DNA from: Synechococcales cyanobacterium PMM_0073
Lineage (GTDB): Bacteria > Cyanobacteriota > Cyanobacteriia > Elainellales > Elainellaceae
Direction: 5' to 3'
Length of the DNA stretch: 11,468 nt
Assembly: GCA_949127695.1 (NCBI GenBank)
Contig: CASBQH010000397.1
Span: 1 to 11,468 of the forward strand
Positions within the stretch are counted from its first letter, which is position 1; every line of letters begins with the position of its first letter. The position numbers were made by a program, and so were the translations under genes. This document shows, piece after piece, positions 1 through 6,297 of this stretch. The notes beneath the pieces were generated by a model that was not told the DNA's origin, did not search any database, and saw only the letters and a program-made list of their open reading frames with translations.

Positions 1-2415
1 ATCTAGCGTCAGGGCAATGCGGTCTTGTTTACCCCTTAAATCCAGGCCAATTTGGCGATCAGGCTGGCTCTGGAGCTGCCCTTGCAGTGGCTCAAAGCTA
101 AAGTCTTGCACCGCCAGCCCAGCAATCTTCACCTCGCTGTTAATCTGCGGTGCGGCAGCTGTTCCCAAGACCTTCCCCTTCAGGTTCACCAACCCCCGTA
201 GCGCCACGGGCAGCGGCAGCTGCGCCAGATTGTAGTCCTGAATATTCAGATTCAGATCGAGCGCGGAATCTAGCAGCGATGCGGCAAAGTTGGGAGTAAT
301 CCAGCCATCCAGGGCAATATGCTCGGTTATGGCCTGTTTTAAGTGCAGCTTCTCGCCCGTCCAGGCAAAATCTGCCGTCATCGGCTGCGGCAAAATGCCC
401 GTATCAGCCAGCGCCATCCTGCCTTCGGCCTGCGTTTGCGCCAGATTTAGCGCATCTAGCCGCCCCCGCAGCTTCACATCCCCGGCGAGCTGTCCCGGCA
501 GCTGGGCGAGAGCTTGCAGGGGCGCTGAGCCTGTGATGTCGGCCTGCCAGCGTCCCTGCGCCGCAGTCAAATCGGCCTCAGCACGGCCTTGATCAAGCAA
601 AACCTGCGCCGTACCTTGCGCTTGCAGACTGTCTATGCTGAAGTCCTTGCCCTTGGCCTGAAGCTGCGCTTGCAGTTTACCGGGCAGCTGCGGCGAAAGC
701 TGACTCAGCGGAATTTGCGCGCCGTTTAGCTCTGCCTGCCAGCCTGCTGGGTTAAGTTCGGCTGAGGCCGTAATGCTGCCGTCGGCAATCTTGGCCTGCA
801 TGTCGCGCAGCTGCAAAACGTCATGCGCGAAGCTGACTTTACCCTGCGCCGGATATCGCCCCTGCCCCAGCTGCCAGTCTGCCGCCACCGTGGCGTCGTT
901 ATTATCAACTGTGACCTGCGCCTGCGCGTTGAGCTGTCCCAGCGTTTGGTCGGGCAGCTCTAGCGCGTAGAGCTGAGCTATCCCATCGGCAGGCAGCTTG
1001 GCCTCGACCTGAATTTTGGCATCGTCATGCTCCAGCCAGAGGACGCCGCTGGTGTCAATGCTGCCGCCAATCACCGGCTTGGCCAAAATTCGCTCTAGAT
1101 GGAGGTAGTGCTTGCCCAGATCAAGCTTAAAGCTGCCCACTACCGAAGCCATCGTCAGTTGATCAAACTTGATTGGCTTGACCATGTGAGCGCTGCCCCA
1201 AAGCGTGGGATGCTCAAACGAGCCGGTTAGCTTGAGGTCAGGAGCCTCCAGCGAGCCTTCGACAGGAAAGGGTGCCTTTAGCTTCAGCGTTTTCATGAAA
1301 GGGGCAGCTTCCAGCGGCGCAACGCTGGCCTTCAGGTCAAAGCCGCGCTCCAGATTGATGGTGCCAGCTAAGCCAAACGGAATTAGCCCGAAGTTAATGT
1401 TGCCTTGGCTCAGCCGAATATCCTGATCTTGCAGCCGGACGTTGGCACTCACGCCGCTAAACAAATTGGGTTCGCCTTTGGCACGAGCAGAGAGGTCGCG
1501 CAGCTTGGCAGTACCACTGAGCTGAACCAGACGATCAGGCTGAATATTAGCGTTGATATTGGCGTCTAATTGGCCGCCCAGCAGCTTAAAGTCAGTGGGC
1601 ACAAAATTAGAGAGGCTGTTGAGCTGAAGCGCCTGAGTCCGTAGGGCAATCTGAAACTGCTTGGCCTTGAAGTGAGCATCTGCCTTAAGCTGGATTTTGC
1701 CTTGCAGCTTGCCCTGCGTTTTGCCCAGTTCCACCGGCTGAGCCGCCAGATCCAGCAGCAGCCGCTTGCCCTGATCTTGCAGGCTGAATGAGCCATTCAC
1801 ATGGCGCAGCGTCATCTGGTGGGGATGGGTCGAGGTATCCCAGACTTCGCCCGGATCAAGCGGGTCGTGATCAACGATTACGGGCTGGGGAGCTAGCGTG
1901 ATGGTCGCATCTTGCAGCTGAATCTGCTCAACCTCAATCTGCTCGTCATCATCAAATTTCAGGTCGAGATTGACCCACTCACCGTCTGGCGTCTGGTCAA
2001 AATAGCCCGTAGGCTGCACCAGCGTAATCGTCAGCTTCACCTGCCGCTGCCGAAACGCCTGCACCGGGTTAAACCGCACGTCAATGGCCTCAACGCTCAG
2101 CTCATCGGCATCAGTGGGCGTTGCCGGAATCACCGAACGCCCCACCCGCAGCCCCGACCAAGAGACCTGCTCAATTGCGCCCAGCTGAATTGGCCGCTTG
2201 AGAATCCGGGTTAGCTCCTGCGACAGCTGCGGAATCAGCTCGGTTTGCACATAGGCTGCGCCCCAGTTTGCGCCCATAATTCCGCCTGCAACGGCCAAAC
2301 CGCCCAGCAGCAATGCCGCCCGCACCAGCAGATTGCCTCTGCTGCGAGGCTGAGGATGAATCGGATTGAGAACCGGCGGATCAATTGGTTTGGTGAGTTC
2401 TTGGCTAAGCCGCAT
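1..2415 (-). CDS. TamB/TIC236-like translocation and assembly module protein, N-terminal part (runs off left edge)
   Basis: The frame is open for 805 codons from an ATG at 2415 to the window edge, so the C-terminal part is missing. Residues about 1-27 are a Pro-rich cytoplasmic tail, 29-50 a single hydrophobic anchor, and the rest a long run of alternating beta-strand-like stretches rich in Gln, Leu and Ala, with repeated phrases such as LDLN, LQLRD and GSITASAELN. This is the look of AsmA/TamB repeat proteins. The segment RPIQLGAIEQVSWSGLRVG (residues 74-92) is the usual start of cyanobacterial TamB homologues. Family members (E. coli TamB, plastid TIC236) span from the inner membrane to the outer envelope and serve outer-membrane protein insertion or lipid transport. 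The DUF490 C-terminal domain, which would confirm the assignment, would lie outside the window. The start is fixed by an in-frame TAA four codons upstream; an AGGA lies about 12 bases before the ATG. Confidence 0.85.
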   Translation of the reverse strand, partial: MRLSQELTKPIDPPVLNPIHPQPRSRGNLLVRAALLLGGLAVAGGIMGANWGAAYVQTELIPQLSQELTRILKRPIQLGAIEQVSWSGLRVGRSVIPATPTDADELSVEAIDVRFNPVQAFRQRQVKLTITLVQPTGYFDQTPDGEWVNLDLKFDDDEQIEVEQIQLQDATITLAPQPVIVDHDPLDPGEVWDTSTHPHQMTLRHVNGSFSLQDQGKRLLLDLAAQPVELGKTQGKLQGKIQLKADAHFKAKQFQIALRTQALQLNSLSNFVPTDFKLLGGQLDANINANIQPDRLVQLSGTAKLRDLSARAKGEPNLFSGVSANVRLQDQDIRLSQGNINFGLIPFGLAGTINLERGFDLKASVAPLEAAPFMKTLKLKAPFPVEGSLEAPDLKLTGSFEHPTLWGSAHMVKPIKFDQLTMASVVGSFKLDLGKHYLHLERILAKPVIGGSIDTSGVLWLEHDDAKIQVEAKLPADGIAQLYALELPDQTLGQLNAQAQVTVDNNDATVAADWQLGQGRYPAQGKVSFAHDVLQLRDMQAKIADGSITASAELNPAGWQAELNGAQIPLSQLSPQLPGKLQAQLQAKGKDFSIDSLQAQGTAQVLLDQGRAEADLTAAQGRWQADITGSAPLQALAQLPGQLAGDVKLRGRLDALNLAQTQAEGRMALADTGILPQPMTADFAWTGEKLHLKQAITEHIALDGWITPNFAASLLDSALDLNLNIQDYNLAQLPLPVALRGLVNLKGKVLGTAAAPQINSEVKIAGLAVQDFSFEPLQGQLQSQPDRQIGLDLRGKQDRIALTLD

Positions 2416-2431
2416 AGAGCGCTTTTATCCT

Positions 2432-2452
2432 GTTGCCACGGGCAACGGTTGC
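2432..2452. repeat. Overlapping inverted repeats just upstream of the TamB-like gene
   Basis: GTTGCC-ACG-GGCAAC (2432-2446) overlaps GCAAC-G-GTTGC (2442-2452). The pair begins 17 bp before the ATG of the TamB-like gene and falls in its leader. They could form alternative hairpins in the mRNA or be an operator. Neither has a T-tract, so a terminator is unlikely. A related GCAATGGTTGC lies at 2463-2473. Confidence 0.4.
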
Positions 2453-2497
2453 AGTGATGGAGGCAATGGTTGCAAAATTTGAAGGCCAGACGCTGAG

Positions 2498-2513
2498 CTG
2501 CTGTTTGCAGCAG
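2498..2513. repeat. Inverted repeat in the divergent TamB/DUF1400 gap
   Basis: CTGCTG-TTTG-CAGCAG is a perfect 6-bp stem with a 4-base loop, roughly in the middle of the 294-bp gap between two divergent genes. Its position allows an operator or leader hairpin. The rest of the gap (2416-2709) holds no gene that I can support. Confidence 0.35.
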
Positions 2514-2648
2514 TCTACTACAGATCTATTCAGGTTTGGAAGTTGGGTGGAACCGATATAACCGAAGCGAACCTCAGGATAGCCGGAATTAGACGGAACT
2601 GAAATAGTCTCAGCAATGCGGAGACAAATCGCAATAAACTGCCAATTT

Positions 2649-2679
2649 CTGACAGATGCCTCAGCCGATCAGATATGCT
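2649..2679 (+). promoter_or_regulatory. Candidate sigma70-type promoter of the DUF1400 gene
   Basis: CTGACA (2649-2654) matches the -35 consensus at five of six bases. A weak -10 follows at 2672-2679: GATATG at 17-bp spacing or TATGCT at 19 bp. Transcription would begin about 25 bp before the first ATG. The -10 is poor, so this is only a candidate. Confidence 0.25.
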
Positions 2680-2709
2680 GTACCGTGACTTTACTCAACG
2701 CATTTACAT

Positions 2710-3315
2710 ATGGCAATGTTTCCCCGGTCAATGTTTCCCCGGTCAACACCAGCTCGATTTCCCAGCCTCACCTCCTGCCTGCTGCTCGCTGCGGCCAGTC
2801 TGCTGGTTCAGGCTGCACCCGCCCAAGCCGCCGAGCAGCTGGTGATCACCTATGGGCCGCTGAGCGCTGGAGTGGCCGTCGCCGATTTGCAAACGTTGGT
2901 CGAAACCAGTCAGGCTCCGGGTGCGCTCAAGTTTTATCTCGGCTTAGCCAATCTCGATCCCAGCCTGCTGCGCGATGTTTTGATGATGAATCTCGCAGCC
3001 AATCAGACCTTCATGGCCGGGATGCTCGACTCTGACTCTGGCGCAGAGCTGCTGAGCCAGATCAGTCAGGTGATGCATCTGCCGCCCGCTTCACCCAGCA
3101 TCGCGGTTCTCAAAACCGCCGACCCAGCTGAACGCGATCCCTCTGAAGCTGAAAACATGGCTGCGCTCAAAACCGCTTTGGTTAAGGCGGCAGAAGATCG
3201 GCAGATTACCCTGCTCGAAGTCTTGCAGCATTACCCCACCGAGAAAGTCTATCTAGATGCAGTGAAGCTGCTCCGCTTTACCAGCAGTCTAGAGGCGGGC
3301 AATCAGGCTGAGTAA
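2710..3315 (+). CDS. Secreted stand-alone DUF1400 protein
   Basis: The 201-residue protein has an N-terminal signal peptide: Arg-containing n-region, hydrophobic core at about 20-38, and a likely cut after AQA at residue 40. The mature part starts AEQLVITYGPL and continues VADLQTLVET, PSLLRDVLMMNL, ALKTALVKAAEDRQITLLEV and a final YPTEKVYLDAVKLL. This matches the DUF1400 region that cyanobacteria usually carry in front of an alpha/beta-hydrolase (PAF-acetylhydrolase-like) domain. Here the protein stops after DUF1400 and no catalytic Ser motif (GxSxG) is present, so it is not itself a hydrolase. The molecular role is unknown. In-frame ATGs lie at 2710, 2716 and 2731; none has a convincing Shine-Dalgarno, and the repeat makes the start uncertain by up to seven residues. 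It converges on the next minus-strand gene with only 19 bp between stops and no visible terminator. Confidence 0.75.
   Translation: MAMFPRSMFPRSTPARFPSLTSCLLLAAASLLVQAAPAQAAEQLVITYGPLSAGVAVADLQTLVETSQAPGALKFYLGLANLDPSLLRDVLMMNLAANQTFMAGMLDSDSGAELLSQISQVMHLPPASPSIAVLKTADPAERDPSEAENMAALKTALVKAAEDRQITLLEVLQHYPTEKVYLDAVKLLRFTSSLEAGNQAE
2715..2746 (+). repeat. 15-bp tandem duplication at the start of the DUF1400 gene
   Basis: AATGTTTCCCCGGTC occurs twice head to tail (2715-2729, 2730-2744) and the next two bases continue the pattern. It encodes MFPRS-MFPRS and duplicates a possible start codon. Copies are identical at the DNA level. Confidence 0.9.
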
Positions 3316-3334
3316 GACTTGACCCACTCAACAT

Positions 3335-4090
3335 CTACTCAACCCGCACCACGTCCCGCAGCCCCCACCAGTTATAGCGCTTGACGCCAATCGGCAGCAG
3401 CACCAGCAGCAGCCCAAACAGCAATACCGCGCCAATGCCCAGCCCCATGCCGCCCGTCATGGCCGCTCCCATGCAGGTGAGAAAAAAGATGCAGGGAATC
3501 ACGCCCATCAGGCAGGCAAAGGCATAGATCAGAAACGACATGCCCGAAATTCCTGCCCCGTAGCTGACCAAGTCATAGGGTAAAAAGGGCATTGAATGCG
3601 TCACAAACACCAGCCAGCCCAGATAGACTTCGCCCCGGTGGCTAGAAAAATAAATCGTTTTGCCCAGAAGCGCCCGCACGACCGAGCGCCCCAACGTCCG
3701 GCCAATAAAATAGGCGGTCAAACTGCCCAGATAAATCCCAACCACGCCAAAAATACCGGCTGTAACAGGCCCCCAAACCGCCCCGGCAGCAATGGTGACG
3801 GGCGTGCTGGGAATCGGCCCAATCACGATGGCAATCACCAGAAAGACAACGTAGATCAAAATACCGACCCAGCCCAATGCCTGGATCGATTCGACCAGCT
3901 TATGCGGCTGGCTGAAATCTAGGCCGCTCTGGGTGAGCAGCCAGACAGCCGTCAGGCCGCAGAGGGTGAGCAGGCTTAGCGCGATGCCGTTTTGAGGCGT
4001 GAGCAGCATTCGCCAAGAGCGCTTTGCAGACTGAGCGGCGCGGGCAAAAGACTTTGGCCTCAATTTTGGCCTCAATTTTAATTGCGTCAT
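3335..4090 (-). CDS. TVP38/TMEM64-family (VTT domain) membrane protein
   Basis: The 251-residue protein has a basic N-terminal tail (1-28) and hydrophobic segments at about 35-53, 73-96, 98-128, 156-180, 183-207 and 215-235. The VTT/SNARE-associated core is visible: GPIPSTPVTIAAGAVWGP (91-108), a Gly-rich stretch GVVGIYLGSLTAYFIGRTLG (115-134), and SMPFLPYDLVSYGAGISG (166-183). Relatives of the DedA/TVP38/VTT superfamily act as lipid scramblases or proton-coupled transporters in the inner membrane; the substrate cannot be deduced here. The position three residues before MPFLPYD, usually Arg in this family (RLxPxxPF), is His165. The C-terminus is short and cytosolic-looking (KRYNWWGLRDVVRVE). 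The gene is probably monocistronic or trails the membrane protein at 4192-4704, with a 101-bp gap. Confidence 0.85.
   Translation of the reverse strand: MTQLKLRPKLRPKSFARAAQSAKRSWRMLLTPQNGIALSLLTLCGLTAVWLLTQSGLDFSQPHKLVESIQALGWVGILIYVVFLVIAIVIGPIPSTPVTIAAGAVWGPVTAGIFGVVGIYLGSLTAYFIGRTLGRSVVRALLGKTIYFSSHRGEVYLGWLVFVTHSMPFLPYDLVSYGAGISGMSFLIYAFACLMGVIPCIFFLTCMGAAMTGGMGLGIGAVLLFGLLLVLLPIGVKRYNWWGLRDVVRVE
4053..4079 (-). repeat. 12-bp tandem duplication in the VTT protein N-terminus
   Basis: TTTGGCCTCAAT is present in 2.25 identical copies (plus-strand reading). On the coding strand it gives LRPK-LRPK at residues 6-13, in the basic cytoplasmic tail, and adds positive charge ahead of the first membrane segment. 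Confidence 0.9.
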
Positions 4091-4191
4091 GAAGAGACTG
4101 TGAGGGTCGAAAAGCAGCCCTTAGTTTAGCACTCTCAATCCAAAATTTTCGCGGGTTCGCTGTCTAAAAAAATACTAGATCTATGAGCAGA

Positions 4192-4704
4192 TTACCGACC
4201 CGGCGACCCAAAAATTAGCAGATAGAGCACCAGCCCCGACAAGATGCCATAGGCGCAGGAGACCACCGAACGCGAAGACAGATGATGGTTGAAATAAAAC
4301 AATCCGCCCAGCGTCAGCGAGGTGACAAACTCACCCAAAGGCAGGCGATAGTCAAACCGTAGCGCCACTAGATTTAGCAAGACTAGCAGCATCACGATCC
4401 AGAGCATTGCCACCAGAAACAGATTTTGCTCCAGACTGCGGCTGACTGGACGCACAGAACGTGAAAAGAAGCTGCGATAGGTCAAAAAAATTGGCGGCAA
4501 GAGGGCGGCAGCCAAACTGCGAAACCCAGCCTCTGAACTAACGCCAAAAGCCTGAGTAACTGACGCCAGCAGCAGCCCTAGCAGTGAAGCAATTGCCGTA
4601 ATCACAACGAATCGATTGAATAAATAGAGCAGCGGACGGCTGTTAGGATGCTGCTCCACCTCGCGCAGCCGATCGGGCTCTCCCGACTCTGAGGATCTCG
4701 ACAT
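4192..4704 (-). CDS. Unrecognised integral membrane protein
   Basis: I do not recognise a family. The 170-residue product has a charged N-terminal tail (SRSSESGEPDRLREVEQ) and hydrophobic segments at about 31-51, 62-77 (weaker), 94-116, 125-138 (weaker) and 146-166, so four or five membrane passes are likely. A basic loop, FFSRSVRPVSRS, lies around residues 79-90 and a short FNHHLSSRS loop precedes the last helix; by the positive-inside rule these basic loops are cytoplasmic. No catalytic motif is evident. Translation probably begins at the ATG at 4704, nine bases after AGGGGGTGA. A GTG at 4713 would add three residues but lies almost on the ribosome site. Both flanking genes are on the same strand, with gaps of 131 bp upstream and 101 bp downstream, so an operon is possible but not shown. 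Confidence 0.65.
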   Translation of the reverse strand: MSRSSESGEPDRLREVEQHPNSRPLLYLFNRFVVITAIASLLGLLLASVTQAFGVSSEAGFRSLAAALLPPIFLTYRSFFSRSVRPVSRSLEQNLFLVAMLWIVMLLVLLNLVALRFDYRLPLGEFVTSLTLGGLFYFNHHLSSRSVVSCAYGILSGLVLYLLIFGSPGR

Positions 4705-4713
4705 AGTAACCAC

Positions 4714-4722
4714 TCACCCCCT
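4714..4722 (-). promoter_or_regulatory. Ribosome binding site that favours the ATG start at 4704
   Basis: On the minus strand AGGGGGTGA ends nine bases before the ATG at 4704 but abuts the alternative GTG at 4713. The spacing favours the shorter protein. Confidence 0.5.
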
Positions 4723-4835
4723 AAAGTAACCCCTGATTCTTCGCCTCCTCACTATGGGCAACTTTGGAGTCAAGCTACCACTATCGCAAGATAGAGTCCG
4801 AAGCAAAAATTGCGGGGTTGCCTCAAGTTTACCCG

Positions 4836-5177
4836 TCACATTTTTGGCGCGTAGAGTCCGCCCGTGCTGTAAATCCAGGCAATCCCATCGGGGTCAAGGC
4901 TGCGCGTCCAGTCGCTAAAGTTGGGCTGTCGCTTTCGCAGGCGCAGAATTTTGGCAGTTGTGCCCAGCCGCTGAGCCAGCTGGCGAGTCGAGAGCGTAGT
5001 TGAACCTGCCTCATCCAGCAGATCTAGGTAGGTATCCCAGAGTACAAACAGCGCTGCCAGCAGAATAAAAATAACGGCTTCAGGGCGCTTTAACAGCTCG
5101 GCGTTGGCAGAAGTTGCAGCGGAATTAGTTGCAGCGGAACTAGCCGCAGAAGAATTAACCGCAGAAGAATTAACCAT
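4836..5177 (-). CDS. Small membrane-anchored protein with an HTH-like C-terminal segment
   Basis: The 113-residue protein has three parts. Residues 1-26 are a Ser/Ala/Asn/Thr five-residue repeat tail. Residues about 34-54 are one hydrophobic segment, AVIFILLAALFVLWDTYLDL. Residues 62-113 are soluble and read LSTRQLAQRLGTTAKILRLR, like a helix-turn-helix, followed by NFSDWTRSLDPDGIAWIY. A segment of the LA.RLG..... F..WT...DP.GIAW.Y type is familiar to me from cyanobacterial hypothetical proteins, but I know no assigned function. It could be a membrane-tethered DNA- or protein-binding adaptor; that is inference. The ATG at 5177 is the only usual start after an in-frame stop at 5243, yet there is no Shine-Dalgarno and the repeat coding continues upstream of it. 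The gene lies 111 bp after the M28 peptidase on the same strand. Confidence 0.6.
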   Translation of the reverse strand: MVNSSAVNSSAASSAATNSAATSANAELLKRPEAVIFILLAALFVLWDTYLDLLDEAGSTTLSTRQLAQRLGTTAKILRLRKRQPNFSDWTRSLDPDGIAWIYSTGGLYAPKM

Positions 5178-5203
5178 AGTTGCATGGGCAGAAGTTGCCT
5201 GGG
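5113..5203 (-). repeat. 15-bp tandem array over the start of the small HTH protein
   Basis: Two identical copies of GCAGAAGAATTAACC (5146-5175) follow two near-identical copies of GTTGCAGCGGAATTA (5113-5142, one mismatch). Two diverged 15-bp units at 5174-5188 and 5189-5203 (11 of 15 bases shared) lie upstream of the ATG. In the gene's frame the array reads as five-residue Ser/Ala/Thr/Asn units, including SAQAT and SAHAT before the ATG. Confidence 0.8.
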
Positions 5204-5288
5204 CAGATAGAGCGGCTGATGGACAGTCTGAGCTAGCTGGTCACTCTGCGGAACATGGTCTTGCCCTTGATTGTACTGGACGACCGCG

Positions 5289-6266
5289 CTAGTTCTGAAG
5301 CATCTGGGCAACAGCATTGATTACAGTTTGGGCTGAGCCAATCAAGAAATCTGGGTCGAGGGTTTCGAGGGTATCGCTGGGCTGGTGGTAGTGCGGATTG
5401 CGAAAGTTGGCCGTGTCGCTCACCAGCACTGCGCCGATGCCGCGTTTCCAGAACGGCGCATGGTCGCTGCGGACTAGATCAGGAGCCAGTCCGCCCAATG
5501 TGGGAATGGCTAGCGTTAGCGTGGGCGGCAAGCCTGACTGGCCTTGCGCTTGGGGCGTAAAGTACTGCAACAGCTCGGCATGTGCCTGATCGCCAATCAC
5601 CGCCAAAAAATCCCCTCGGTCAGTGGGCGGCTGGATCGGCAGCAGCTCAGGATAGCTCTGGCATCCCGGCTGATCACAGCGGTAGCCCAACATATCTAAA
5701 ATCACGGCGGCTTGCAGACTCTCAGGCGGCAATTGCGCCACAAAAGGCTTGCTGCCCAGCAGTCCGCGCTCCTCTAGGTCAAATAGCACCAGCTGGAGGG
5801 GGCGAGGTGTCAGCTGCTTCAGCAATCGGGCAGCTTCTAGAACAGTGGCAACTGCCGTAGCGTTGTCATCTGCGCCAGGTGAGCCTTCCACCGTGTCATA
5901 GTGGGCTCCTAGCAAAATCGCCTTGAGGCTCGGATCGCTGCCCGATCGCTCGGCGATTAAATTAATGCCGCCTGTAAATGGCTGCTGCCGGACATCCCAG
6001 CCCGCCACTTCCAAGCGCTGCTGAATATAGAGACGCGCCTGCGCCCGGTCGGTCTCCTCATAGCGCTGGAAGCTGAGCGCCTTCAAATCGGCCAGCAGCC
6101 GTTCGGGAATGGCTCTAGGTAATTCAACTGCTTGAGCAGGCTGGTCGGCCAGCTGGTCGGCCAGCTGGGGCGCTAATGCGGTTGGGCGCTGAAGCAGAGA
6201 CGGCCCAATCTGCCAGAGCAAGACTGCCGCCGCAACCAGAGCCGCCATCCACCAAAATTTCCTCAT
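5289..6266 (-). CDS. M28-family zinc metallopeptidase, exported or membrane-anchored
   Basis: The 325-residue protein begins with a hydrophobic signal or anchor (residues 4-22, FWWMAALVAAAVLLWQIGP) and a short linker that includes a QLADQLAD duplication. The peptidase fold follows, with the full M28 set: His122 and Asp124 in GAHYDTVEGSPG, the metal-bridging Asp in GADDNATAVA (133), the catalytic/metal pair Glu165-Glu166 in FDLEERGLLGS, Asp191 in VILDMLGY, and a final His in NPHYHQPSDTLETLD (about 294). Such enzymes are di-zinc aminopeptidases or related amidohydrolases (including glutaminyl-cyclase-like forms). The HxD, DDN, EE pattern here is that of a true peptidase. Cys197 and Cys202 could form a disulfide in an oxidising compartment. 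It begins 31 bp after the peroxiredoxin stop, so the two genes are probably cotranscribed. The substrate is unknown. Confidence 0.88.
   Translation of the reverse strand: MRKFWWMAALVAAAVLLWQIGPSLLQRPTALAPQLADQLADQPAQAVELPRAIPERLLADLKALSFQRYEETDRAQARLYIQQRLEVAGWDVRQQPFTGGINLIAERSGSDPSLKAILLGAHYDTVEGSPGADDNATAVATVLEAARLLKQLTPRPLQLVLFDLEERGLLGSKPFVAQLPPESLQAAVILDMLGYRCDQPGCQSYPELLPIQPPTDRGDFLAVIGDQAHAELLQYFTPQAQGQSGLPPTLTLAIPTLGGLAPDLVRSDHAPFWKRGIGAVLVSDTANFRNPHYHQPSDTLETLDPDFLIGSAQTVINAVAQMLQN
6141..6168 (-). repeat. 12-bp tandem duplication in the M28 peptidase linker
   Basis: CTGGTCGGCCAG is repeated twice plus four bases (2.33 identical copies). It encodes QLAD-QLAD between the membrane segment and the catalytic domain (residues 34-41). 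The unit itself contains the inverted repeat CTGG...CCAG. Confidence 0.9.
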
Positions 6267-6297
6267 GCCGCTCGCCCCTGCTCAACTGCGCCTGCTT

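Noticed and set aside
290..592. Plus-strand open frames across 1-2457
   Set aside because: They are antisense shadows of the continuous TamB-like frame on the minus strand, with no recognisable protein or ribosome site.
2682..2696. NtcA-like site GTA...TAC before the DUF1400 gene
   Set aside because: The spacer is nine bases, not eight, and no NtcA-type -10 box is placed suitably.
2767..2781. Lipobox (LTSC) in the DUF1400 signal peptide
   Set aside because: The Cys precedes the hydrophobic core instead of following it; an AQA cut site after the core fits better.
4781..4794. Hairpin CTATC-GCAA-GATAG as a terminator of the small HTH gene
   Set aside because: Only a 5-bp AT-rich stem and no T-tract on either strand.
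5113..5175. 15-bp array as a CRISPR or iteron set
   Set aside because: There are no spacers; units abut directly, are in frame with a gene, and code for a simple Ser/Ala tail.
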